Part shown: positions 22,690 through 33,080 of the stretch, one piece after another
Layout: each line of letters opens with the position of its first letter
Position numbering within the stretch: position 1 is the stretch's first letter
Origin: Notamacropus eugenii
Taxonomy: Eukaryota > Chordata > Mammalia > Diprotodontia > Macropodidae
Reading direction: 5' to 3'
Length of the DNA stretch: 64,000 bases
NCBI RefSeq assembly: GCF_028372415.1
Contig: NC_092874.1
Location: 59,123,865 to 59,187,864 of the forward strand
Program-made: the position numbers and the translations under genes
Notes under the pieces: generated by a model
The model's input: the letters and a program-made list of their open reading frames with translations, nothing else
Told to the model about the DNA's origin: nothing
Database searches by the model: none

Positions 22690-23540
22690 TTTTTTTAACC
22701 TGAATTGTCAAATATTTACCAGCCCACTAGTAGTAACAGGGCCCTTGTGTTTCAGAGGAGGCTGTAGAATAGATCCTTCAAGCATACTGTTTCTGTTGCT
22801 GCTTCTTAGTGACTGCCTTGTTGGCCAAGTCTTTGATCTCCTCTGGAGCTGCTAGCAGAGTAGTTAACTTTGCCTTCTTTGTTACTTCCTTGGCAGTCTC
22901 ACCAAGGAGCTTTGCCTTGATTTATGGCTAAGACATATTAACAGTGATGGTCACGTTGCTTTTGAATTGAATTAGGCCCAATTCTTGGACAACTCTGGAG
23001 AACCCCCAGTAGACTGGAGGAGACCCAGACCTCCTATCAGTTCATCCACTGTTTTCAAGATTCCCACAGTAAACACCATAAACCTCCACCACCATCAGGC
23101 AGGCATGGTGAATGTTTCAGGTGAAAGTGGTCATGGTTTGGTTTTGTGGGTCTATGACAGTCTTTGAGAATGTGCACTACTAAGTGGGCTAAATTAGCAG
23201 GAAAGAAGTATGCTACCCAGAAGAACATCCTGTTGTTCCTTGTTAGAAACTGTTACCAGGTGCTAGGACTCCACAGCATTTTCTAGTCAGGAGTCCCCTC
23301 CAGGGCACAGAGTCCTTTAGAATGTAAGTACAGTACGGGTAGGGTCCCAGAGAGCCAAAGCATGCTCTATTCAGGGAAATAATTCACTATTGCCCCAGTG
23401 AAAGACAGATAGAGATCAGGGTCAGGGGAATAAGAAAAGAAAGTCACCTGTCATAGTTCCTGCCACCCATCACCAAGTTAGTTCTGGTAGCCACGAGGAA
23501 GTGGCTGGCCCCCAGGCACTTCTCTGATAGTGTTAGCTTG
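22690..23540 (-). pseudogene. Probable processed pseudogene, parent not identified
   Basis: On the minus strand a coding-like tract ends in AKEVTKKAKLTTLLAAPEEI and then KDLANKAVTKKQQQKQYA before a stop near 22780. A short 3' UTR and an A-run at about 22688-22697 follow, consistent with a reverse-transcribed mRNA. Further upstream (about 23500) another frame reads LVATRTNLVMGGRNYDR. The reading frame is interrupted several times between these parts, so this is a decayed copy. The lysine-rich C terminus suggests a ribosomal or nucleolar type of parent, but I cannot name it. Confidence 0.5.
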
Positions 23541-23557
23541 AGGACTTCCATGGTACT

Positions 23558-23655
23558 TGTTGTTCAGTTTGTTTTCAGTCGTGTCTGATTCTTTGTGACC
23601 TCATTTGGGGTTTTGTTGGCAGAGATGCTGGAGTGGTTTGCCATTTCCTTCTTCC
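23558..23655 (-). repeat. Marsupial-type SINE, 3' fragment
   Basis: It reads 'gttttcagtcgtgtctgatt', 'ctttgtgacctcatttgggg' and 'ctggagtggtttgccatttc', truncated where the tRNA-like half would begin. Confidence 0.85.
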
Positions 23656-23974
23656 GTGGTTGCCACCACCCTTTTATTCACATCTATGAAGATCTAGACA
23701 TAAACTACAGTCTGATATTCTCAGGGAAAGTCTGGGTCAAATGAATAAAAGAAAAGGAATTAGGGGCATCCCCCTAAGGCTGAATTTGATCTCATATTAC
23801 ACCCTAAAGTATGTACCAGGTAAAATGTCTGAACTGTTGTCTGAACTTGGCATTCTATCTCCCATGTATGTGCATTTACAAAATCAATCACCCATACCTG
23901 AAATGGACCCCTTCCCTTTCTCTAATTCTCAGAATCCTATTTTTCTCAAGAATCTGTTCAGGTGAAGCAAATTC

Positions 23975-24165
23975 TTCCTCCATGAAGCCATCCTTCCCTG
24001 AACTTATTCTCCTTGTGCAAATTACTTTCCATTTACCTGTCTGTCTCCATATGTTCTACCCAGGGAATGTAAGCTCTTTGAATTCAGGTATTGTTTTGAT
24101 TTTGTCTTTGTATTCCGTGGCACTTAGCACGGTGCCTTGGAAAACAAACAATTAAAGAATGAAAC
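23975..24165 (+). repeat. L2 LINE 3' end
   Basis: It has 'atgaagccatccttccctga', 'ggaatgtaagctctttgaat' and 'cacttagcacggtgccttgg'. Confidence 0.8.
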
Positions 24166-24339
24166 TGAATTGTTTAATTATTTGGATCAACTCAAGAGAA
24201 ATGACCTGTCCCAAATTTTAACCATAGAAAACAATTGCCAATTTGAATTTATAGTAAGCAAACCTGGGTGTAAACCTAGTAATTACCAGTAAAAAGAACA
24301 GTTTTAGCTCATATTTTCCCCCTAATGGTTGCTTTTGAA

Positions 24340-24950
24340 AGTCACATTTATTTTTCTGTATTGCAAATATGTTTTCATATTTGTAAAATAGCAATTTATA
24401 GTATAGTATTATATTCATCCTTCCTGAATAACTAGATAAACTTTCCTAGATCAGTGGTGCAAGCCTGAATTTATTGTATGCTTTTTATGAATTTGAAGTA
24501 TTGCTTTTTGTAATCATGTTTTCATGTTTGCAAAATAACCATTTATATAATAGTATTACATTCATCTTGTCTGAATAACTAGATAAATTTTCCTGATTGA
24601 CAGTGTATATATGAATATACCTTATATTTTTATGAATTTAGAGCATTGCTTTTTGAAGAGTATTGCTTTATGAACATGTTTTCATACATATAAAATTGCA
24701 ATTTATAGTCTCATTCCATTTCTCTTTTCTGAATAATTACTTTTCTAGATTGACAGAATATACATGAGTTAATTTTAAATGTTTTACTATTAAAATATTC
24801 CTTTTGTAAACGTGCTTTTATATTTCTAAAATAGTAATTCATAGAAAAACATTTCATTAGTCTTGTCCTGATTGAATTTTCTTGGATCAACAATATATAC
24901 CTAATTTCATTTTAAAAATGTTTTATTAATATAGAACAGTGCTTTGGGTA
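24340..24950 (+). repeat. Tandem array of about four ~150-bp units
   Basis: The motif 'gttttcatatttgtaaaata' recurs at 24371, 24518, 24678 and 24814 in diverged form. Each copy is followed by a 'gcaatttatag'-like block, 'ctgaataactagataaa', a 'ttcctagattgacag'-like block, 'tatatatgaa' and 'tttagagcattgctttt'. Unit lengths are about 147, 160 and 136 bp. The units are too diverged to be recent. The unit itself is not a repeat I recognise. Confidence 0.85.
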
Positions 24951-25579
24951 GGCAAACCAATAGCTGGGAAAAGAGTTGATACCAAACATCATTGTTGCAA
25001 AACTGAGAATTCAAAAGAGAAAAAATGGCATTTCTCTTTGAGCCTTTATTTTATTTAAGTATAACTGAATAGAGTAATTCTATTTTATATCTACAAAGGA
25101 AGTCCACTCATAAAAATAATGAAGATGAAAATACCTTTAAGTACATGTAATCATTTACTTTATAGTTATCATCACTGAACAAATTAATTTCATGGTATTT
25201 TTAATAATGTTGAACATATTATTCTAAAAGATGCAGCAAATTATAAACCTTAGTGCATTTTTTAGAAAATCTGTAGTATATAAATGAAATTAAAGCTATT
25301 TGACCAAGGTTACAGTTTATATAATACCAAGAATAGAATCCAAATTTCCTTTAAATTCTCTGCAGTCTTAGGGCCCTTTTTGACAATATTACACATCAAT
25401 TCTCAGTAGGTCCTAATAATTCCTATGTGATACTTAGTATGTTCTTATGTACAAGTTAGCCTGATTTTTATGCAAAAGTCTAGTACCTTTTTTCTCCACC
25501 AGTTAAAACTTATTATGGGATAGTACAAGTCAGGCAGAAAGTAGCTAGGTAAATTATTACTAGGCCATCTGGATTCCTT

Positions 25580-25765
25580 TTTATAGAATGTCAAAGGTGA
25601 AAAAGACTTTAGAGATAATCTAGACCAAATTTCTCATTTTACAAATGAGGAAACTGAGGTTGAGAGAGGTTAAGTGACCTGCCCAAGTTTACAGAGGTAT
25701 TGACAGACAGGACTTGAACTCACATCTCCTTACTCTCATTATCGTGTTTCTTCTAACTGCTTAAA
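25580..25765 (-). repeat. L3/MIR-like relic
   Basis: It shows 'gagataatctagaccaaatt', 'atttctcattttacaaatga', 'ggaaactgaggttgagagag' and 'aagtgacctgcccaagttta'. Confidence 0.65.
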
Positions 25766-25834
25766 ATAATGGAAATTTTGAACTAAAAAGATATTGGATT
25801 GGACTAAATGATCTCTATAATTATAGTGACAAAT

Positions 25835-26085
25835 GGTTGTTAATTCAGTTGCATTCAACTCTTTGTGACTACATGGACAATAGCATACCAATATTGTCCA
25901 TGGGATTTTCTTTGCAAAGATACTGGAGTGGTTTGCTATTTTCTTCTTCAGCTCATTTTACAGATGAGGAAACTGAGGCAAAAGGGTTACACAGCTAGTG
26001 TCTGAGGCTAGCTGAATTTGAACTCAGATCTTCCTGACTCCAGGGCTGCCACTTTATCCACCAAGTCACCTACTTACACATGGCA
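25835..26085 (-). repeat. Marsupial-type tRNA-derived SINE
   Basis: Full-length reverse copy: 'gttaattcagttgcattcaa', 'tactggagtggtttgctatt', 'gatgaggaaactgaggcaaa', 'gaactcagatcttcctgact' and the tRNA-like end 'ccactttatccaccaagtca'. A small 'ccaatattgtccat'-type duplication lies inside the 3' half. Confidence 0.9.
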
Positions 26086-26369
26086 ACTGTAGCAAACAAG
26101 AAGACTAATTTATTCTCTTGTCTGTAGAACTGGACTTTTGCTTTACAAATATATGAATCTACAGATTTTTTTGGACTTTTTGTTTTACTTATATTCCTCA
26201 AGTATTGGCATCAACTAATCACTGAAGATCTTTTATGTAATTGCTTGACAATAATAAACATGAGTGATGCCGAAATATTCAAAATAATAAAAATTATTAA
26301 TTTCATTCAATCTCAACTTTTGAGTGAATGTCTTTTTAATACCCTGTGTTACAAAATATGAAGTATACA

Positions 26370-26630
26370 TAAAGGGTTGTGGTTGTTCAATTGTGTCTGA
26401 CTCTTTGTGATCCCATTTGGGGTTTTCTTGGCAAAGATACCAGAGTGATTTACCATTTCCTTCTCCAGCTCGTTTGACAGACGAGGAACTGAGGCAGAAG
26501 GGGTTAAGTGATTTGCCCAGGGTCCCACAGCTAGTAAGTGTCAGAGGCCAGATTTGAATTCATGGAGACCAGTCTCCTTGATTCCAAGGCCAGTACTCTA
26601 TCTACTATACCACCTAGACACTCTGTGAAT
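26370..26630 (-). repeat. Marsupial-type tRNA-derived SINE
   Basis: Full-length reverse copy: 'ggttgttcaattgtgtctga', 'gatcccatttggggttttct', 'gaggaactgaggcagaaggg', 'gtcccacagctagtaagtgt' and 'actctatctactataccacc'. Confidence 0.9.
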
Positions 26631-26639
26631 AAAATACTT

Positions 26640-27420
26640 GGGATTTATATCAAAGTGTGATGGTGTCTTAAGGAAAATCTTTTGTGTGATTATTTGAGTT
26701 ACAAGCTGAACTACTCCTCCGCCACCCTTTTTTTTCCCATGGATTTTCACTTGAAAGAATGACAGACAAACTGTGGTTATTCAGACAGATGGCTGGCAGA
26801 CATTTTCTTGAAAATGAATGAAGTGAGGCTGTCACTTCCTAGAAAAACAACTGACAGTATCTATTGCTAGTGATGAAATTTGAGCTTTCAAGTTAAAATT
26901 AGAATTTTGGAAGACTTGTATCTGCCACCATGAACCTGTTAGCTTCCTGATACTTAAATTTATTTTCTAATGAGATCCATGGTGACATGAAGGAATGTGA
27001 TTTTTTTTTAATATATTGTATAATGAAATATGTTGACATTCGAAAGATCTGAATAATTGAGTTAACCAACATTTTTCATTTGACCGATACATGATGTTAA
27101 AATCATGCATAGGTAAAAGATCCATTCAAAGTGCAAGACAGACCAATAGATTTTAAGGTAACATAGTATAAAAAATTTTATTAATATGGTATCAGATTCT
27201 ACATTGCAACTAAGCTTTAAGAAACTATTATTTGCTGAGTCTCAGTGTAAGATCAAGAATATCCACAATGATCTGAAAAGGCTATTATATAAATACTCCT
27301 CCACTATCCAAACCTGTATCTCAGGCAAGATTTTCTTTATATATGTCAACCAAACCAATATACTGCAAGACACTAACTGCAGAAACAGGAGAAATCAGTT
27401 GTCTTCAATTAAGCTATAAA
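26640..27420. other. Intergenic stretch without recognised features
   Basis: AT-rich sequence with no recognised gene or repeat. An open stretch at 27186-27419 has no family similarity that I can see. Confidence 0.5.
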
Positions 27421-27701
27421 TTAGAGGTTTGCAACAACTTGTAAAAAAGTGCCACTTTTCTCACTTTTTTTGTTTTTGTTTTGGAAAACACGGTTATTGT
27501 TCATTCAAATATGTTGTTAATGTATAATGGTTTTATTGATGTTCTTTAAAATGAATGAATAGCCACTTAAAAATATATCAGTTATAATTTCTAACAGAGT
27601 AAATATTGATAGATATAACAAAGATAAAAGCTCTTTGGGCTTCTCAATAATTTTTAAGAGTGTAAAAGGATCTTGAGACCAACATATTTGAAAACCGCTA
27701 G
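27421..27701. mobile_element. Short non-autonomous hAT-like DNA transposon
   Basis: About 281 bp. The right end 'catatttgaaaaccgctag' is the classic reverse of a Charlie-type terminal repeat (CAG-GGTT-TCAAA), and the left end 'ttagaggtttgcaacaactt' is its decayed partner. Internal 'gctctttgggcttctcaata' and 'aggatcttgagaccaacata' fit a hAT relic. The 8-bp flanks gctataaa and gctaagca agree at five positions. Confidence 0.65.
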
Positions 27702-27979
27702 GCTAAGCACACTTCCCATCCTTGGAGGTATTCAAATATAGGCAAGATGACCATTTATCAGTGATATTGTGTGGGGGGATTCAAATGTAACAACAGATAT
27801 AATCAGGGTACTTCCCCTTCCCCCCATCATGAAGCATCCCTGGAGCTAAGCCCCTGCCTGTGCCACACTTGGAGTGGGAGGCCCCTTCTCTTGACACATT
27901 TGTCCTTGTCCTTTTTATTGGGCAATATACTGGCCCAGTGCAGAAGGGTTTGGCACTTTGTGATAATACAGCAAACCCC

Positions 27980-28195
27980 ACTGGATTTAGGAAGACCTGA
28001 GTTCAAATTCTGCATGAGACCCTTAGCAGTGTGACCCTAGGCCAGTTACTTAATCTTTCTCAGACTCAGTTTTCTCATCTGTAAAATGGGGATAATAATG
28101 GGATCTATCTCATAGATTTGTTGTGAGACTCAAATGTGATAATAAGGGTAAAGTGCTTTGCAAATCTTCAATCACTTTATAAATAGATTTTTGTT
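27980..28195 (+). repeat. MIR/Ther-type SINE
   Basis: It has 'ggaagacctgagttcaaatt', 'gtgtgaccctaggccagtta', 'ctcagttttctcatctgtaa' and 'gtaaagtgctttgcaaatct'. Confidence 0.85.
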
Positions 28196-28199
28196 GGAA

Positions 28200-28735
28200 G
28201 AGTCACCTCCTTTGTGGTCTACTAAGAAAAATTTGCATCTTTGCATTTTTTTCTTTTCTTGTTCTTGCTTTCCCTTGGATTACCAGATCCCAGGGCAGGA
28301 AGTCAGGGGGGCTACCAGAAGAGAAAAAAAGTTAACTTGTAGGAAAAATGCATGACCTGTGTTTGCCCAGGAGAGCCTGAGAGAGGAATTACTGAGCTTC
28401 CAATTCCTGGCTAGCTTTTTTGCCTTTCTGTTACCTTTTTTGAGCAAGGTCAGAGACTAGTATTCTTAAGAACAGCTGTTTCCATCTTTGGGATAATGCT
28501 GATTTGGAAAGTTCCCAATTTTGAGAGTGCCTGTTTGAGAGTGAAATACTACCTGAGGGACATTTCCTTCTTGTTCACCTTTCACAGAAGATCCTCCATC
28601 TACGATTACCCTCAGTGTTGCCTCAAACCGGAATTACTCTGGTTCTTATTGGCCAGCATACAAGGGAGTAAGGTGTCTAACACTGGAAAGATAGGAAGGG
28701 AACAGGTTATTAAGAGCTTCATAGCCAGAAAGAAG
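28200..28735. other. Intergenic stretch without recognised features
   Basis: Two overlapping open stretches occur, but nothing in them resembles a known protein. An L2-like 'tggaaagataggaagggaac' occurs near 28685. Confidence 0.45.
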
Positions 28736-28739
28736 ATTG

Positions 28740-28975
28740 ATCCTGGGGTTAACACAGAGCACCTGGCCTAGAGTCAGGAAGACCAGAGTTCAAATCTGAC
28801 CCCAGACACTTACTAGCTGTGTGACCCCAGGCAAGTCATTTGAGCCTGTTGACTCAGTTTCTTCATGAATAAAATTAACTGGAGAAGGAACTGGCAAACC
28901 ACCAGTATCTTTGCTAAGAAAATTCCAAATGGGGTCACCGGAGTTAGACATGACTAAACAACAAAAATAGTGAGC
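28740..28975 (+). repeat. Marsupial-type tRNA-derived SINE
   Basis: A full-length forward copy reading 'ggcctagagtcaggaagacc', 'acttactagctgtgtgaccc', 'actggagaaggaactggcaa', 'gtatctttgctaagaaaatt' and 'gacatgactaaacaacaaaa'. Confidence 0.92.
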
Positions 28976-29639
28976 CACTGAGTCTTTTGTATTTCTTTGT
29001 GGACACCTGTGAGTCCTTTGCATCTTAACCATTTTCTGGGTTAAATAAAACCTGGCTAATACCCCTACTTCACTATGAGTAAGGGTTCCCTACTACACTA
29101 GAGTAACTACATAGGAGCTATACCTCAGCTGTTTTACGAGATTTTTAGGGACTTTTATTCTAAGGTAGGGCAACAAGCCAAACGGACAAACATATATTCT
29201 AGAATTACAACTCCAGCTTTCTTATCTTCGCTGACTTACCTGTGAACTCAGAAGCATTTTTGGGGGGGATGGCTTCAGTGGCTGATAGGACATATGCAGT
29301 TCACATTCAGAATTCTGATTACTAGTCTCTTAGAGTAAGGAGGCAAGATTATTTTTCATTTTTCTGTGCCCAGTGAGTCATAACAATTAACCACAGTTTC
29401 ACATTGTAGCTTCTTTTCCACTTACATTGCTACAGTTACAGCGTTTATCTTCTCTCAGTACTGCTCTATGTATCCTTTCGGTTTCATTTAGTACATAAAA
29501 GTCTTTCCATGTCACTGCCTTCCCAAACGTTTCTTATAGTGACATCTCATTTCATGACAACCGGAGGGCAGAGTCCAAACTCCAAAAACCTCAGTTTAAG
29601 GAAGGGGTCCAGACCAATCATCTCTTGGTTTCCACCAGC

Positions 29640-29865
29640 TGCAGCTAGGTAGCCCAGTGAATAGAGAGCTGGGCTTGGAGTCAGGAAGACCTGAGTTCAA
29701 ATCCTAGCTGTGTCACTTCACTCGACTGCCTCAGTTTCCTCATCTGTAGTATGGGGATATATAATAACAGCCCCTCCCTCCCACAGCTGCTGTGAGGCTA
29801 AAATTTGTAAGGCACTTAGCACGGTTCCTGGAACGTGATAGGGTTCGTGTTTATTGGCTGAATTC
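29640..29865 (+). repeat. MIR/Ther-type SINE with intact head
   Basis: It begins 'gcagctaggtagcccagtga', continues 'cttggagtcaggaagacctg' and 'cctcagtttcctcatctgta', and ends 'ggcacttagcacggttcctg'. It lies about 200 bp from the edge of the ARL5B CpG island. Confidence 0.9.
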
Positions 29866-30059
29866 CGTCACGCACCCACATTTTTTTCCAGTTTGCGGTC
29901 TCTCCTTGTTAGAATTGAAGTCCAGGACCGTCTTCCCGCCGCATCCCGCCTCTTAGCACAGGGCTGGGCACAATGGAAGCGGTTAAGAGGGCTTTTCCTC
30001 TGTTCCTTCTCGCTTTTCCCTTCCCTGGTCTCAGAACAATAGGTTTGGGACGTCCAAAG

Positions 30060-31110
30060 AAAAGGAAGTTGGGGCCCCACTCATCCCCCCAGGCCGACCA
30101 CCGGCTCCGGGGCAGGGAAGGGAGCCCCACCTGGGCCCCGCCTCTGCCGCTCCCTAGCGGGTCCTGGAGGCCTGCGGCGTCAGAGGCCGCGCCTAGGAGC
30201 GGCTCGTGATCTCATGGTTTCGGCCGGACCGCGACCCATAACCTCCTTCCCATCGCTGTCCCGGGAAACTCCTCGCTGTTGCCCACGCGCCCGCGAGGGG
30301 ATGCCCCGCTCTGTGGAAACCAATAGGAACGAGGGTCGGAGCAGCGCCGCGTCCATGGCGTCAGCGCCCGTCAGCGCGATGACGCAGAACGCCGTCAGCA
30401 GGGGCGGGGCCGGGCTCCGAGGAGGTCGGGCTGACCAGCGCGGAGGCGGGGCGGACGAGAGAGGTAGCTGGAGCGAGCGGCGGTGGGCTGCGGCGGGGAG
30501 GAGGGTCAAGGCCCAGGGCCCTACGGATCGCCGCCGGGCTCAGCCGGCCGAACAAAGGGACCGCTGAGAGCAGCTGGCCGCCGCACGCGCGTCCACCCCT
30601 TTCCTCCCCGCTCTCCGTGACGGCGCAGGCCAGCGGCCTCCGGAGCCTTCCTGGGGGTCGGTGCGAGGAGCCGAGACCGTCGCCGCCCTCCGCGAGCCTC
30701 TGCCCGGCCCCGACCCGCGCCGCTCCCGGGGGTGGGAGCCCCGGCGGCTCCTCGTCCTCCGGCGCCGCGGCACCTGCGAGGGCCCCGCGGCGGGCCGGGC
30801 TCCCGTGATGGGGCTGCTCTTCGCCAAGCTGTGGAGCCTCTTCTGTAACCAAGGTGAGAGAGGGGATCCCGGAGCCCGCGCTGCCGGTGCCGAGGCCGCG
30901 GAGCAGCTCGCGCACTGTCCGCGGGACGACGCCGCCCGGGAGCTCGCGGGCCCGCCCCGGGGTCCCAGACCCGCAGTCCTCTGTCCCCCCACCCCTGCCG
31001 CTGCGCTGCTTCCATTACGTGTCACTGCCCGAAGTGAGTCCGGCCGGCTCCCGGAACGCTCGGGGCCGAAGAGGGCGAGGACCCCGCACACGTGTCGGCC
31101 TGCTCCCACC
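30060..31110 (+). promoter_or_regulatory. ARL5B CpG island, promoter and 5' UTR
   Basis: The stretch is strongly CpG-rich and contains the ARL5B start codon. Elements on the way in are a CCAAT box (30320-30324), a YY1-like CCATGGCG (30353-30360), an ATF/CRE-like GATGACGCAG (30378-30387) and an Sp1 box GGGGCGGGGC (30401-30410). They form a TATA-less promoter cluster, so transcription probably starts near 30420-30500. No ATG occurs between there and the ARL5B start at 30808, leaving a GC-rich 5' UTR of about 300-400 nt. Confidence 0.8.
30808..30853 (+). CDS. ARL5B: ARL5B coding exon 1
   Basis: It encodes [15 protein letters not shown] plus the first base of Glu16, followed by a GTGAGA donor. 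This is the amphipathic, myristoylated N-terminal helix that binds Golgi membranes. The ATG context is CCCGTGATGG, with G at +4. Longer GC-rich open frames in the same place lack any similarity. Confidence 0.97.
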
Positions 31111-33022
31111 TGGGCGGCTGAAAACGGAGCCGGGCTCCGACCTCCAAGTTGTGCACGGTCTGAATACACCTTGCGCTTAGGCCTTCGGCTTCCTTCCCAA
31201 ACTGCTGGCTGCGATTCCTCATTGGTTTGGTCACCCTTTCACGGGCTTGGCATCTCCAGACAGACCGTTTAGCCTGAATTTTTGTGAATGCTGTGTCAAG
31301 ATGAAAAGTTTATTTCCATAGTGAAAATACTGGATCCATTTTGCACGCTTTTTGTTTTGAAGTCTTAGCAGAACGTGAACAGTGAGTTCAGTCACACTCG
31401 AGGATAAATAGATATGATGATTTTAGCTGAATCTTTTTTTGGGGGTGATAGTGGTTATAGTTTCAGTTTTTGTTTTATAAGTTTACAGTTGTGCAAAGTA
31501 TAATTTCTTTTTATTTGTTACTTCCATACTTCCAGGAATTTCCTCTGGAATTAGAATTCCAGACTTTGCTAAATGATCTCTCGGTTCTTTCCTATCTAGT
31601 CTTTATATTCTCATCTTTTCATTCAGTCTTCATCTTTTCAGATTTAGGTCTTAACCTGTCATCTGTTCTTATACGAAATCATTCTACTTTCCCCAGACTA
31701 ATTTGAGTTAGTTTGAACGCAGTATTTCTGGATCACTTTTAACGTGTCACAGACCAAGACTACCCCACTTACTGCAGGTTTATGTCCACCATGATTTTGT
31801 ACGAGGATTAAAATTATCTTGTCTCTGAAATGAAGGGTATGGCCTAGGAATTACCTCCGAAGCCCTTTCCTGATCTGTATCTGTGACTTGTGTCTTTTTT
31901 GGTTTCCACTACTTTTCTAACTGCAAGTGAACTAGGATAATATCTTAAGGAATCAAGTGATAACTACTTGAACTAAATGCTAGCGTGAATTCATTCTTTA
32001 AGTATTGTTTGCATACTTTGTCCCTACATATTACGTTCATTCATCTGTGAATGAATAATAAATAAATCTCTTAATAAATAAATCATTTAATCTCAGTGAG
32101 ACTTAGTCTCCTTATCCGTAAATTTTATTGTAATTGTACTTCCTTCCTCAAGCTTACTTTTAAGGAAAGTACTAAAAATTAAATCTGTGTATGAATGTGA
32201 ATTGTTATTATTTCTGTGCTTAGAAAATCTGTGTCCTCAGTATCATAATGAAAAATGACAGAAATCTATTTTGAGTTACAGAACAGGGAGGGATAGAGTG
32301 TGAAGAAGTTATAGTGATTCTGAATTGAGGGAATGAAAGTCTAGATAAAGATAACTATAGAAATTCCAGAGGATTTATTGATTATTGACTTTGTGTTCAC
32401 CATTTTAGAGGCTACAAATGGAGTATAAGAGAAGTATAAGGAGTTTATAGTTTTATTTCAGGAGACGCGACATGAAATAGAGAAAAACAGTGCCAAGATC
32501 TGGATTTAACTGTATATTTAGTAAGAGGGAAATAGTAGTGTAACATAGGAAAGCTTCAAGAAGGTGGGGGTTGGATTTAAACTTGGCCTTCTGGGTCGGA
32601 AAGGATTTGGATAAATAGATTGGAGAAAGGCATTTTAAGCATGAGCAATGCTCAGAGATGGTACTAGTGTGCAGCAGTGATGTCAAATTAAAATAGATGT
32701 CTGTGGTCTGCATGTTGACTTAAACCACAAATTAACATTATATTGTATTGTACTTTTGTTTATTTTGCTAAACATTTCCCAATTACATTTTAACCTAGTT
32801 CAGGCTGTTTAAAGGAGTCATGGCCTGTAGGCAGGGAATTTGTCACCTTTGATATACAGTATATCTGGACAGTGAGAGACCAATGTGAGACTCAGATCTT
32901 CTTAGCCTGTATTTTAGAATGACAGCACAACAGTGCGTACTCTCATTTCAGAAGAATGGAAGCCTGTTCTGTCTTCTGAAAGCCCCAAGAAGAATTTTGT
33001 AGGCTTTACCTCATTCCAAAAG

Positions 33023-33080
<58 letters not shown>

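Noticed and set aside
24340-24950. Regularly spaced repeats that could suggest a CRISPR-like array
   Set aside because: Units of ~150 bp are repeated along their whole length with no unique spacers, in a vertebrate intergenic region. It is an ordinary diverged tandem repeat.
10845-30808. A shared bidirectional promoter for NSUN6 and ARL5B
   Set aside because: The genes are head to head, but their start codons are about 20 kb apart and each has its own CpG island.
30361-31272. Long open frames on both strands over the ARL5B island (up to 209 codons)
   Set aside because: Same composition effect. Several begin with GTG rather than ATG, and none has a recognisable domain. The short ARL5B exon is the supported coding sequence.
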